Below the pieces are notes generated by a model. It was not told where the DNA came from. It saw nothing but the letters and a program-made list of their open reading frames with translations, and searched no databases. Below are positions 16,100 through 23,642 of a stretch of DNA of 64,000 nucleotides, piece by piece. Both the position numbers and the translations under genes were made by a program. Source of the DNA: Schaalia odontolytica (GTDB lineage: Bacteria; Actinomycetota; Actinomycetes; Actinomycetales; Actinomycetaceae); NCBI RefSeq assembly GCF_031191545.1, contig NZ_CP133472.1, positions 186,001 to 250,000 of the forward strand, given 5' to 3'. The number at the start of each line of letters is the position of its first letter. Positions within the stretch are counted from its first letter, which is position 1.

Positions 16100-17952
16100 T
16101 TCTTACCCGTCGGAACGTCGGAGGTCAGGGCGGCGATGAAAGCTTCCTGCGGCACGTCAACGCGGCCGATGGACTTCATGCGCTTCTTGCCTTCCTTCTG
16201 CTTCTCGAGCAGCTTGCGCTTGCGGCTGATGTCGCCGCCGTAGCACTTAGCGAGCATGTCCTTACGCAGGGCCTTGATGGTCTCGCGGGCAATGACGCGC
16301 GCGCCGACTGCGGCCTGGACCGGGATCTCGAACTGCTGGCGAGGAATGAGTTCCTTGAGGCGCTTCGTCATGCGCTGGCCGTAGTTATAGGCACCGTCGC
16401 GGTGAACGATCGCGCTGAAGGCATCGACGCGATCACCGTTGAGCAGAATGTCGACCTTGACGAGGTCGGCGCTCTGCTCACCACTCTCCTGGTAGTCCAG
16501 GGAAGCGTAACCGCGCGTGCGGGACTTGAGCTGATCGAAGAAGTCGAAAACGATCTCGGCGAGGGGCAGCTGGTAGTGCAGCTCCACGCGTTCCTCGCTC
16601 AGGTAGTCCATGCCCTGCATCGAGCCGCGACGCTCCTGGCACAGCTCCATGATGGTGCCGGTGAACTCGGTGGGCGTCAGGATCGTCGCGTTGACGACCG
16701 GTTCGCGCACCTCGGAAATCTTTCCTTCGGGGAATTCGCTCGGGTTATCAACACGCACCTCGGTGCCGTCCTCCGTCACGACGCGGTAGACGACGTTCGG
16801 AGCGGTCGCGATGAGGTCAAGGTTAAACTCGCGCTCCAGACGTTCGCGGATAATCTCCAGGTGCAGCAGCCCCAGGAAGCCGCATCGAAAACCGAAGCCG
16901 AGGGCCGCCGAGGATTCAGGCTCGAAGGTGAGCGCCGCGTCGTTGAGCTGGAGGCGCTCGAGGGCGTCTCGCAGATCCGGGAAGTCGGAGCCGTCGACCG
17001 GGTAGATGCCGGAGAACACCATCGGGTTGGGATCGCGGTAGCCCTCAAGAGCCTCTGTCGCTCCACGCACCTGGCTGGTGACGGTATCGCCAACGCGGGA
17101 CTGGCGCACGTCCTTCACGCCTGTGATCAGGTAGCCCACCTCACCGGCACCAATGCCCTCTTCGGGCTTCGGCTCAGGCGAGATGACACCCAGCTCGAGG
17201 AGCTCGTGGGTGGCGCCCGTGGACATCATCCGCACGCGCTGACGGGTGGAGAGAACGCCGTCGACGACACGCACGTAGGTGACGACGCCACGGTAGGTGT
17301 CGTACACGGAGTCGAAGATCATCGCGCGGGTCGGAGCGTCGGGGGCACCTTCGGGCGCGGGAACGACATCGACGATGCGGTCGAGCAGGTCCTCGACGCC
17401 TTCGCCGGTCTTGCCGGAAACCTTGAGGACCTCGCTCTCGTCACAGCCGATCAGCTGGGCAACCTCGTGCGCATACTTCTCGGGCTGGGCGCCCGGCAGG
17501 TCGATCTTGTTGAGAACTGGGATGATCGCGAGATCGTTCTCGAGGGCCAAGTACAGATTCGCGAGCGTCTGCGCTTCGATGCCCTGCGCAGCGTCGATGA
17601 GTAGGACTGCCCCCTCGCATGCAGCCAGCGAGCGGGAGACCTCATACGTGAAGTCCACGTGACCGGGCGTGTCGATCATGTTGAGCGCGTAGGGCGTCCC
17701 CTCGTGCGCCCACGGCATGCGCACGGCCTGGCTCTTGATCGTGATGCCGCGCTCGCGCTCAATGTCCATACGATCGAGGTACTGGTCGCGCATCTCGCGC
17801 GCCTCGACGACTCCGGTCAGCTGGAGCATGCGGTCCGCGAGCGTCGACTTCCCATGATCGATGTGGGCGATGATGCAGAAGTTACGGATCTGCCCCTGCG
17901 GGGTATGGGCCGGGCGAATCTGCGCCTGCTGCGCGGGCGTGGGGATGGGCAC
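16096..17952 (-). CDS. lepA: Elongation factor 4 (LepA)
   Basis: A 618-residue translational GTPase that back-translocates or remodels stalled ribosomes. G-domain motifs are [15 protein letters not shown] (G1), RERGITI (G2), DTPGHVDF (G3) and NKIDLP (G4). The EF4-specific C-terminal part includes [24 protein letters not shown] 17952 is chosen as the start because GGAGG lies 5 nt upstream and it gives [12 protein letters not shown]. An upstream start at 18036 would add 28 atypical residues. It is the first gene of the lepA-trmB-hemW operon. Confidence 0.97.
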   Translation of the reverse strand: MPIPTPAQQAQIRPAHTPQGQIRNFCIIAHIDHGKSTLADRMLQLTGVVEAREMRDQYLDRMDIERERGITIKSQAVRMPWAHEGTPYALNMIDTPGHVDFTYEVSRSLAACEGAVLLIDAAQGIEAQTLANLYLALENDLAIIPVLNKIDLPGAQPEKYAHEVAQLIGCDESEVLKVSGKTGEGVEDLLDRIVDVVPAPEGAPDAPTRAMIFDSVYDTYRGVVTYVRVVDGVLSTRQRVRMMSTGATHELLELGVISPEPKPEEGIGAGEVGYLITGVKDVRQSRVGDTVTSQVRGATEALEGYRDPNPMVFSGIYPVDGSDFPDLRDALERLQLNDAALTFEPESSAALGFGFRCGFLGLLHLEIIRERLEREFNLDLIATAPNVVYRVVTEDGTEVRVDNPSEFPEGKISEVREPVVNATILTPTEFTGTIMELCQERRGSMQGMDYLSEERVELHYQLPLAEIVFDFFDQLKSRTRGYASLDYQESGEQSADLVKVDILLNGDRVDAFSAIVHRDGAYNYGQRMTKRLKELIPRQQFEIPVQAAVGARVIARETIKALRKDMLAKCYGGDISRKRKLLEKQKEGKKRMKSIGRVDVPQEAFIAALTSDVPTGKK

Positions 17953-18048
17953 GTGAACCTCCGTGAAGTCGTTAACCTCCTTATCGTCCCATTGTCGCGG
18001 CCATTTGTGCCAGTTCAGGCGCGGGAAGTCGCGCACAGTGGCGGCGTG

Positions 18049-19059
18049 TCACACCCCTTCACCATCGCCCATCTCGACCTGCGCAACGATGGCGACAGCC
18101 TCCGTGAAGTCACAGTCATCCCAGTCGTCGGGATGATCGTCGCGGAGTTTGCGTGCGATGGTCTGTGCGCGCTCGTCGTCCCCACGCATGGTGGCCAGGG
18201 TGAGCAAGATGGCGCGGATGCGCGCCGTCAGCGGGTCACGATCTCCCAGGTATCGCCGGCAGTCCTCCGCCAGCACAGTCCACAGATCCTCGCCTGCCGC
18301 CCGGTCCCCTCCCATCCACGTATTGCGTGCGATCTCATTGCGCAGGCGCAGCACCCGCCAATCACCGTGCTCGGCAACCGTGAGCAATACGTCCATGTTG
18401 TGCTCGTAGAGTTGGATCGCCTCCTCGTACTCGCGGTCGGCGGAGAGCACCTCGGCGAGATTGTCACGAACAGTCAGAAGCGTCATATCGGCCTCATCCC
18501 GGGCTCCTTCCATATCGGCAAGGAGCTCCCGGTAGACGCGAGCTGCCTTCTTCCACTTCCCCGTGTTCTTCCAGGGCATCGCCGAATTGTTACGGACGGC
18601 AAATGCGATGTGAGGATCGAGGTCCGCGCAGGCTTTCACGTCAGCCACCAGCGCGGAGAAGCGGCGAGCCGCCATGTCGTTGAAGCCGAGGACCGACAGC
18701 CAGTAGGCCTCCGAGTTACGCAGCATGAGGACGAGTGGGTGATTACGATCCAACGCTGCGGCTCCGAGCCGCGCAGCCTCTCCCGCCACGCTGCGACAGC
18801 GATCATACGAGCCCTGCGCGGCGTACCAATCAATGCGGAGTTTGGCGGCTTCGAGGCGAAGCTCAATCGCGACTTCGGAGTCTTCATATACCTTCTCTGC
18901 GTGTTCGATGGCCCTGTCCAGCCGTCCGCCGGCGGCACAGCGCATCGCGTCTGCCAGGGCACAACGACCGGATTCGTCGGCCGAACCGGACGCGGATGCA
19001 CAGGCCCCGAAAGTATCGAGACAGACCATCGGACCGTGAATCGTTGCAGTGGACATCAT
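18049..19059 (-). CDS. Helical-repeat (TPR-like) protein of unknown function
   Basis: A 336-residue protein composed of degenerate helical pairs resembling tetratricopeptide repeats, for example EYEEAIQLYEHNMDVLLTVA, WKKAARVYRELLADMEGA and SYDRCRSVAGEAARLGAAAL. No enzymatic motif, signal peptide or membrane span is visible. Two tandem ATGs (19059 and 19056) follow AAAGG. It is divergent from a PemK-like gene, and the shared 160-bp intergenic region contains two DnaA-box consensus sequences. It may be a scaffold or a regulatory TPR protein; the function is not assigned. Confidence 0.7.
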   Translation of the reverse strand: MMSTATIHGPMVCLDTFGACASASGSADESGRCALADAMRCAAGGRLDRAIEHAEKVYEDSEVAIELRLEAAKLRIDWYAAQGSYDRCRSVAGEAARLGAAALDRNHPLVLMLRNSEAYWLSVLGFNDMAARRFSALVADVKACADLDPHIAFAVRNNSAMPWKNTGKWKKAARVYRELLADMEGARDEADMTLLTVRDNLAEVLSADREYEEAIQLYEHNMDVLLTVAEHGDWRVLRLRNEIARNTWMGGDRAAGEDLWTVLAEDCRRYLGDRDPLTARIRAILLTLATMRGDDERAQTIARKLRDDHPDDWDDCDFTEAVAIVAQVEMGDGEGV

Positions 19060-19145
19060 CGTCGCCTTTCATTGTGGTCGTTCTTCTACGAACACATCCA
19101 GAATGGAACCGACGACGGCACCCTGTCATTCACGAAGACGGAGCC

Positions 19146-19184
19146 TGTGTATAACCCATCGACACAGAATGCCCCTGTGGATAA
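19146..19184 (-). promoter_or_regulatory. Two DnaA-box consensus sites, 30 bp apart
   Basis: TGTGTATAA (19146-19154) and TGTGGATAA (19176-19184) are the complements of TTATACACA and TTATCCACA, both matching the TTATNCACA DnaA box and in the same orientation. They lie between two divergent genes. A further exact site, TGTGGATAA, is at 28919-28927. Confidence 0.45.
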
Positions 19185-19207
19185 AACAGACGGACCAGCC
19201 GCTGCCG

Positions 19208-19213
19208 TATGCT
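19208..19213 (+). promoter_or_regulatory. -10 element of a probably leaderless PemK-like gene
   Basis: TATGCT ends 6 nt before the ATG at 19220, so transcription would start at or near the A of the start codon. There is no Shine-Dalgarno sequence. This is the usual layout of actinobacterial leaderless mRNAs. Confidence 0.5.
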
Positions 19214-19219
19214 GGTCCC

Positions 19220-19861
19220 ATGAACTCATTCGTCAGGGGCCTCATCAACTTCCTCATCAGCGTTATCTCCGGCACCACAGAGGAATCGCAGACGAACTCC
19301 TCCAAGCCGCGCCAGCGTGAGTCGAACAGTAAGCCGAAGTCTTCGACGCCAAAACCTCGCTCATCTTCGACCTCAGGGACGCACTCCGGTTCCCACCATC
19401 ACTACGAGGACCCGGCAACCTCCAATCGCCCCAAGACGTCGATCCACGAAGCGAGCATCGCAGACGCACTCGCCCACGCCTCGTACACGCCCATCATGGA
19501 CGGCGACGCTGATCCCGGCGAGGTCGTCTGGACCTGGGTTCCCTACCAGGAGGACGCGTCGGTCGGCAAGGATCGTCCGGCCGTCGTCATCGGCGCGCAG
19601 GATGACGGCGTGTACATCCTCCAGCTGACCAGCAAGGACCACACGCGCGACGCCGCCCAGGAGGCCGCCGCTGGCCGCTACTGGCTCGACATTGGCGCTG
19701 GCGACTGGGACTCGAAGGGCCGCCCATCCGAGGTGCGTCTCGACCGTGCCCTGTGGGTCAAAGCTACCGATGTTCGCCGTGAGGGCGCGATCTTGCCGAA
19801 GAAGACCTGGCAGCTCGTCGTCGACGCTCTTGAGGAGCACTACCGCACCCACGGTGACTGA
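19220..19861 (+). CDS. PemK/MazF-superfamily protein, solitary
   Basis: A 213-residue protein. The C-terminal half (from about residue 92) matches the PemK-like fold: GEVVWTWVPYQEDASVGKDR, RPAVVIG, and a final LPKKTWQLVVDALEEHY. The N-terminal half begins with an amphipathic segment (FVRGLINFLISVISG) and is then Ser/Pro/Lys/His-rich and likely disordered. PemK/MazF toxins are mRNA interferases normally encoded after a small antitoxin. None is found here: upstream is only the divergent TPR gene and downstream is rpsT. It may be a non-toxic housekeeping derivative of the fold; many actinobacteria carry such solitary genes. Confidence 0.78.
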   Translation: MNSFVRGLINFLISVISGTTEESQTNSSKPRQRESNSKPKSSTPKPRSSSTSGTHSGSHHHYEDPATSNRPKTSIHEASIADALAHASYTPIMDGDADPGEVVWTWVPYQEDASVGKDRPAVVIGAQDDGVYILQLTSKDHTRDAAQEAAAGRYWLDIGAGDWDSKGRPSEVRLDRALWVKATDVRREGAILPKKTWQLVVDALEEHYRTHGD

Positions 19862-19933
19862 CCCGAGAGACACGTGACCGACCTTACGAGGCCCACGAAG
19901 GCCAAGGGGAATGACGAAAAGCCCCGCTGCTGG

Positions 19934-20073
19934 TATGATCGGACGTTGGACTCCCGGCCTGGTCGGGCAGGGGGTCTGGTTAAGACCGTTTGCGGGTGTC
20001 CCCACGCCTAAGTCCCGGTCTTGACACAGCCCTCACCGACCCTGTCAGACATACATCAAGGAGAAATCCGACT
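19934..20073 (+). promoter_or_regulatory. rpsT promoter and structured 5' leader
   Basis: A -10 TATGAT (19934-19939) preceded by TGG gives a predicted start near 19946 and a leader of about 128 nt. The leader can fold: AAGACCG (19982-19988) pairs perfectly with CGGTCTT, about 30 nt downstream. CCCGGCCTGGTCGGG and GTCTGGTTAAGAC are local hairpins. Such a long leader on a ribosomal-protein gene suggests autogenous control by S20; this is inferred. Confidence 0.45.
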
Positions 20074-20340
20074 GTGGCAAACATTAAGTCCCAGAAGAAG
20101 CGCATTCTCACCAACGAGAAGCGCCGCGTTCGTAACCAGTCCGTGAAGTCCGAGCTGAAGACCCTGGTCCGTCAGACCCGCGAGGCCGTTGAGGCCGGCG
20201 AAAAGGACAAGGCTCTCGCCGCTCTGCGTGTTGCTTCGCGCAAGCTGGACGTCGCCGTCTCCAAGGGCGTCATCCACAAGAACCAGGCCGCGAACCGCAA
20301 GTCCAAGCTTGCCCGTCGCGTCGCCTCGATCGCTGACTGA
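20074..20340 (+). CDS. rpsT: 30S ribosomal protein S20
   Basis: An 88-residue, lysine- and arginine-rich three-helix protein. The N-terminal [20 protein letters not shown] and the C-terminal [20 protein letters not shown] are S20 signatures. The start is GTG 20074 with AAGGAGAAA upstream (20058-20066). It is monocistronic, followed by a strong terminator. rpsT on the opposite strand from holA and lepA in the same region is common in actinobacteria. Confidence 0.97.
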   Translation: MANIKSQKKRILTNEKRRVRNQSVKSELKTLVRQTREAVEAGEKDKALAALRVASRKLDVAVSKGVIHKNQAANRKSKLARRVASIAD

Positions 20341-20360
20341 TCAAACGCACGTTTGACCTG

Positions 20361-20390
20361 AAGCGGGCCGCCCGGTGGGCGGCCCGCTTT
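20361..20390 (+). terminator. rpsT intrinsic terminator
   Basis: A perfect 13-bp stem, AAGCGGGCCGCCC (20361-20373) with GGGCGGCCCGCTT (20377-20389), has a 3-nt loop and a short T-run, 20 nt past the rpsT stop. Confidence 0.92.
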
Positions 20391-20627
20391 CGTATACCTG
20401 CTCCCAGGCACGCGCGCGTGGCCCCCCACGTAGACGAGGCGATCATCTTTCAGTCGAGGACTGCCAGGCACGTGCGCGTGTACCACCCTGGGCTTCCCCT
20501 GTCTGCGCGAGGGCGCGTGAGACGAGTACGCCGCCCTGCGCACGGTGCTTCAGTTTTTTCCTAGAACGCGCCGGCCGGGTTTTCCCAGGCCCGGTACACG
20601 CCGACTCCTCTTTCCTGGCATACGTTG

Positions 20628-20843
20628 CTTCGGTCTGCCACGGATACGCTTCTTCGGTGTAACACGCGAGCACCGCTTCGGTCCGTTACACAAACGCCGC
20701 TTCGGTCCGTTACACATGCACCGTTTCGGTCTGCCACGCATACGCCGTTTCGGTCTAAAGCACATGCGCCGCTTCGGTCCGTCACACATGAGCCGTTTCG
20801 GTCTAAAGCACATGCTCTGCTTCGGCGGTTCGTGACACGACAC
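20628..20843. repeat. 24-bp tandem repeat, nine units
   Basis: The core (C/T)TTCGG occurs at 20628, 20652, 20676, 20700, 20724, 20748, 20772, 20796 and 20820, an exact 24-bp period. The typical unit is a YTTCGGTCYR core followed by ACACATGC-like sequence. The last unit is diverged. The length keeps frame in threes, so octapeptide repeats (RRFGPLHM-like on one strand, GPKRRMC-like on the other) appear in translation without evidence of coding. Confidence 0.9.
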
Positions 20844-20920
20844 TCCAATTGACGGTCCTTCACAGGCACGGACTAAGCCCTCTCGCCGAACATCTCCATG
20901 CGTGAGCATTGAGATCGACT

Positions 20921-20960
20921 TGATGCGCACGCAAACCCTTTGACGCGCGCGTAAACCCTT
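20921..20960. repeat. 20-bp direct repeat, two units
   Basis: TGATGCGCACGCAAACCCTT and TGACGCGCGCGTAAACCCTT lie end to end; 17 of 20 positions are identical. Confidence 0.85.
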
Positions 20961-20993
20961 TAATCGGAATGTGGGCGGGGCTGCCCACGCTCA

Positions 20994-21093
20994 TATCATC
21001 GGGTTGACGTGCGCATTATCGGGCCCACACGCACATCATCGGGTTCACGTGCGCATTATCGGGCCCACGCTCATGTCATCGGGTTCACGTGCG
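20994..21093. repeat. 20-bp tandem repeat, five units in an alternating 40-bp pattern
   Basis: Units with core ATCATCGGGTTCACGTGCG (20994, 21034 and 21074) alternate with units with core ATTATCGGGCCCAC (21014 and 21054). The array is thus both a 20-bp and a more exact 40-bp repeat. Confidence 0.9.
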
Positions 21094-21136
21094 AAAAGCG
21101 CCCGGCGGCGGTTCGTCTAGGTTCAACCCATCGCTT

Positions 21137-21218
21137 GCGGATAGGTTATTAAGACGCGGATACGTTATGAAGACGCGGATAGGTTAATGACCTATCCACA
21201 TGCGCACAACCTATCCGC
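21137..21218. repeat. 19-bp direct repeats merging into inverted copies
   Basis: GCGGATAGGTTATTAAGAC (21137-21155) and GCGGATACGTTATGAAGAC (21156-21174) are followed by a third copy. The third copy forms a perfect inverted repeat GGATAGGT-TAATG-ACCTATCC (21177-21197); another inverted copy, ACCTATCCGC, is at 21209-21218. Confidence 0.85.
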
Positions 21219-21222
21219 ACGC

Positions 21223-21338
21223 GCCTCGACCACACCGGGCGCGAACAATAACGGTCGCACCCCACAAACACAGTTGCACCCAAGCACACAACACATCCCC
21301 ATTTGCCTCGACCACACCGGGCGCGAACAATATCGGTC
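21223..21338. repeat. 34-bp direct repeat (21223-21256 and 21305-21338)
   Basis: Both copies begin GCCTCGACCACACCGGGCGC and end CGGTC, with a single mismatch. They start 82 bp apart, immediately before the transposase remnant. Confidence 0.88.
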
Positions 21339-21383
21339 ACAACCCGAGCACACAACCCACGCCGAACGCGCGCCCTTCAACGC

Positions 21384-21737
21384 ACGTTCGTCGATAACGA
21401 TTTCATCCAGAGCATGTCACGCACAGGCAACTACGTCGACAATGGTGCCACCGAACAGGTCTTCGGACACCTCAAGGCCAAAGTTTTCCGAAGCCAAGAC
21501 GGGCAGACCTTCGAGAGCTTCAAAGCCGACCTCGACGCCTACGTCACGCACTGGAACACAACACGACGCCAAGTAAAGCTCAAGGGCCTGACCCCGGCAA
21601 AATACCGGGATCAGGCCCTACAGAAAGCAGCGCAACGGCTACCATCTAAAGCATCCAAGTTTCGGGGCACAGTTCACGACGCGGCCGAGGCGTTGCAATC
21701 CGTCAGCGCTTACTCGAGTTCAAAGGCACCCGTGTAG
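21384..21737 (+). pseudogene. Remnant of an IS3-family transposase (OrfB C-terminus)
   Basis: About 117 codons match only the last third of an IS3/IS150-type DDE transposase: IQSMSRTGNYVDNGATEQVF, then FGHLKAKVF, and HWNTTRRQVKLKGLTPAKYR. The third catalytic residue (Glu in ATEQVFG) is present, but the two Asp residues and the N-terminal HTH region are missing. The frame upstream runs into the repeat region with no homology. The final 28 nt overlap the end of the opposite ABC exporter gene. No terminal inverted repeats were identified, so this is a decayed fragment. Confidence 0.88.
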
Positions 21738-23641
21738 AGCTGGTAGTACACGCCCTTCTGGTCGATCAGGTCGTCGTGGCTACCACGCTCGATGATCCGC
21801 CCCTGGTCAAGGACCATGATCGCGTCCGAGTTTCGCACCGTCGAGAGGCGGTGGGCGATCACGAAGACCGTGCGCCCCTCCATGAGGTTGTCCATTCCCT
21901 GCTGCACGAGGGCCTCGGTGCGCGTGTCAATCGAGGAAGTCGCCTCGTCGAGGATCATCGCGGGCGGGTCGGCGACGGCCGCACGTGCGATCGACAGGAG
22001 CTGAGCCTGCCCCTGTGAGAGATTAGAGCCGTTGCCGGTCAGCATCGTGTCGTAGCCCTCGGGCAGACGTCGGATGAACGAGTCCGCGTTCGTGAGCTTT
22101 GCAGCAGCGATGCATTCCTCGTCCGTTGCGTCCAGGCGGCCGTAACGGATGTTTTCCATGACAGTTCCCGAAAAGAGCTTGACGTCCTGTAGGACGACGC
22201 CGAGGGAGCGGCGCAGGTCCGGCTTGTGGATCTTGTTGATGTTGATGCCGTCGTAGCGGATCTTGCCATCGGCGATGTCGTAGAAGCGGTTGATCAGGTT
22301 GGTGATCGTCGTCTTGCCGGCACCCGTGGCTCCCACGAAGGCGATCTTCTGGCCGGGCTTGGCCCACAGGGATATGTCGTGCAGGATCTGCTTCTCGCCG
22401 TCGTAGGAGAAGTCGACCCCCTCCATGACCAGCTCGCCGCGCAGTCGCGTGTAGGTGACGGTGCCGTCAGCCTTGTGGGGGTGTCGCCACGCCCACACTC
22501 CTGTACGTTCCTCCGTCGGCTCGACCGAACCATCGGGCAGCTCGCGCGCACGCACGAGGGTCACGTACCCCTCGTCCTCCTCGGGCACCTGATCAATGAG
22601 CGCGAACACGCGGCCGGCACCCGCCATACCCATGGCAATCATGGGGACCTGCATGGACATCTGGCCGATCGTCTGCGAGAAGTTACGGACCATGCCCAGG
22701 AAGGACACGACCACACCGACGGTGATGACGTCGACACCGAAGAGGTGAATGTTCGGCGTCTGCTCCAGGATCATGATGCCGCCAACGATCGCGATCACGA
22801 CATACATGATGTTGCCGATGTTGCCAAGGGCCGGCATCAGCACGTTGCCGTAGATGTTCGCCTTCTGTGAGGAGTCGAACAGCTTCTGGTTGAACTCGAC
22901 GAACTCGTCCTTGGCGTCCTGCTCATGATTGAAGACCTGGACGACCTTCTGACCGTCCATCATCTCTTCGATGAAGCCTTCTTCGTCCGCGAGGGCAGCC
23001 TGCTGCGCCTTCATGAAGCGCCCCGACAGCCCACCGAGCTTTCCGGTCAGGAAGGCCATGAGTACGCCCACCACTAAGACGACGAGGAAGAGCCACACGG
23101 AGTAGTAGAGCATCGTGCCGATCAGGACGATGATCGTCAGGCCCGACTGGATGAGCGTCGGGATCGACTGGCCGATCAGCTGGCGGATCGCGTCCGTGTC
23201 GTTGGTGAAGGTCGACATGATCGCGCCGTGCGGGTGCGTGTCGAAGAATCGCAGGGGCAGGCGCTCCATCGAGTCGAACATGTCGTCTCGCATGTGCTTG
23301 AGCGTACCCTGCGTCACGATCGCCATGGCTCGGGTGTAGATGAAGCTGCCGATGACGCCGGCGCTGAAGATAATGCCCATCGTGACGACGAGGCGCACCA
23401 GGGTGCCTCGCACAGCGTCGAAACCGCTCTCCAGGCCAGGTGTCACGACGTTGTCGACGATCTGCTGCATAAAGATAGCGCCGACTGCCGAGGCCACTGC
23501 GGCCGTGATGATGCACACGACCGTGAGGCTGATACGCACCGGGTAGTGACGGAATACGTAAGACATGAGGCGGCCGAAGGGGCGCTCGATACCATCGAGC
23601 TTTTCCTCGTCGTCTATGCGACGACCATTCATGCGTGCCAT
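21710..23641 (-). CDS. ABC exporter half-transporter with catalytic-type ATPase site
   Basis: A 643-residue fused permease-ATPase of the multidrug/lipid exporter type. Six transmembrane segments occupy residues 20-330 (for example SLTVVCIITAAVASAVGAIF and LTIIVLIGTMLYYSVWLFLV). The NBD has Walker A FVGATGAGKTT, signature LSQGQAQ and Walker B AMILDEATSSID with the catalytic Glu. An insert of about 45 residues (RARELPDGSVEPTEERTG) separates the TMD and NBD. The start at 23641 is one base after the stop of the partner gene. It pairs with the next gene as a heterodimer; the substrate is unknown. Confidence 0.92.
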   Translation of the reverse strand: MARMNGRRIDDEEKLDGIERPFGRLMSYVFRHYPVRISLTVVCIITAAVASAVGAIFMQQIVDNVVTPGLESGFDAVRGTLVRLVVTMGIIFSAGVIGSFIYTRAMAIVTQGTLKHMRDDMFDSMERLPLRFFDTHPHGAIMSTFTNDTDAIRQLIGQSIPTLIQSGLTIIVLIGTMLYYSVWLFLVVLVVGVLMAFLTGKLGGLSGRFMKAQQAALADEEGFIEEMMDGQKVVQVFNHEQDAKDEFVEFNQKLFDSSQKANIYGNVLMPALGNIGNIMYVVIAIVGGIMILEQTPNIHLFGVDVITVGVVVSFLGMVRNFSQTIGQMSMQVPMIAMGMAGAGRVFALIDQVPEEDEGYVTLVRARELPDGSVEPTEERTGVWAWRHPHKADGTVTYTRLRGELVMEGVDFSYDGEKQILHDISLWAKPGQKIAFVGATGAGKTTITNLINRFYDIADGKIRYDGININKIHKPDLRRSLGVVLQDVKLFSGTVMENIRYGRLDATDEECIAAAKLTNADSFIRRLPEGYDTMLTGNGSNLSQGQAQLLSIARAAVADPPAMILDEATSSIDTRTEALVQQGMDNLMEGRTVFVIAHRLSTVRNSDAIMVLDQGRIIERGSHDDLIDQKGVYYQLYTGAFELE

Positions 23642-23642
23642 G

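Larger units (their letters stand above)
20391..21383. other. Gene-free, repeat-rich region of about 1 kb
   Basis: No credible gene is seen. The open frames that cross the region arise from the repeats and lack ribosome-binding sites. From left to right it contains two copies of CCAGGCACG(C/T)GCGCGTG (from 20405 and 20464), a 24-bp tandem array, two 20-bp units (20921-20960), five 20-bp units (20994-21093), 19-bp units with inverted copies (21137-21218) and a 34-bp direct repeat. A truncated transposase follows. Confidence 0.8.

Noticed and set aside
17659-19320. A 553-codon plus-strand open frame
   Set aside because: It crosses the lepA start and the whole TPR gene in antisense and shows no domain.
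20545-20930. Repeat-containing proteins on either strand of the 24-bp array
   Set aside because: Both frames are open only because 24 is divisible by three; neither has a ribosome-binding site or sensible ends.
20628-21218. CRISPR-like arrays
   Set aside because: The repeats are contiguous with no unique spacers, have periods of only 19-24 bp and no cas genes are nearby.
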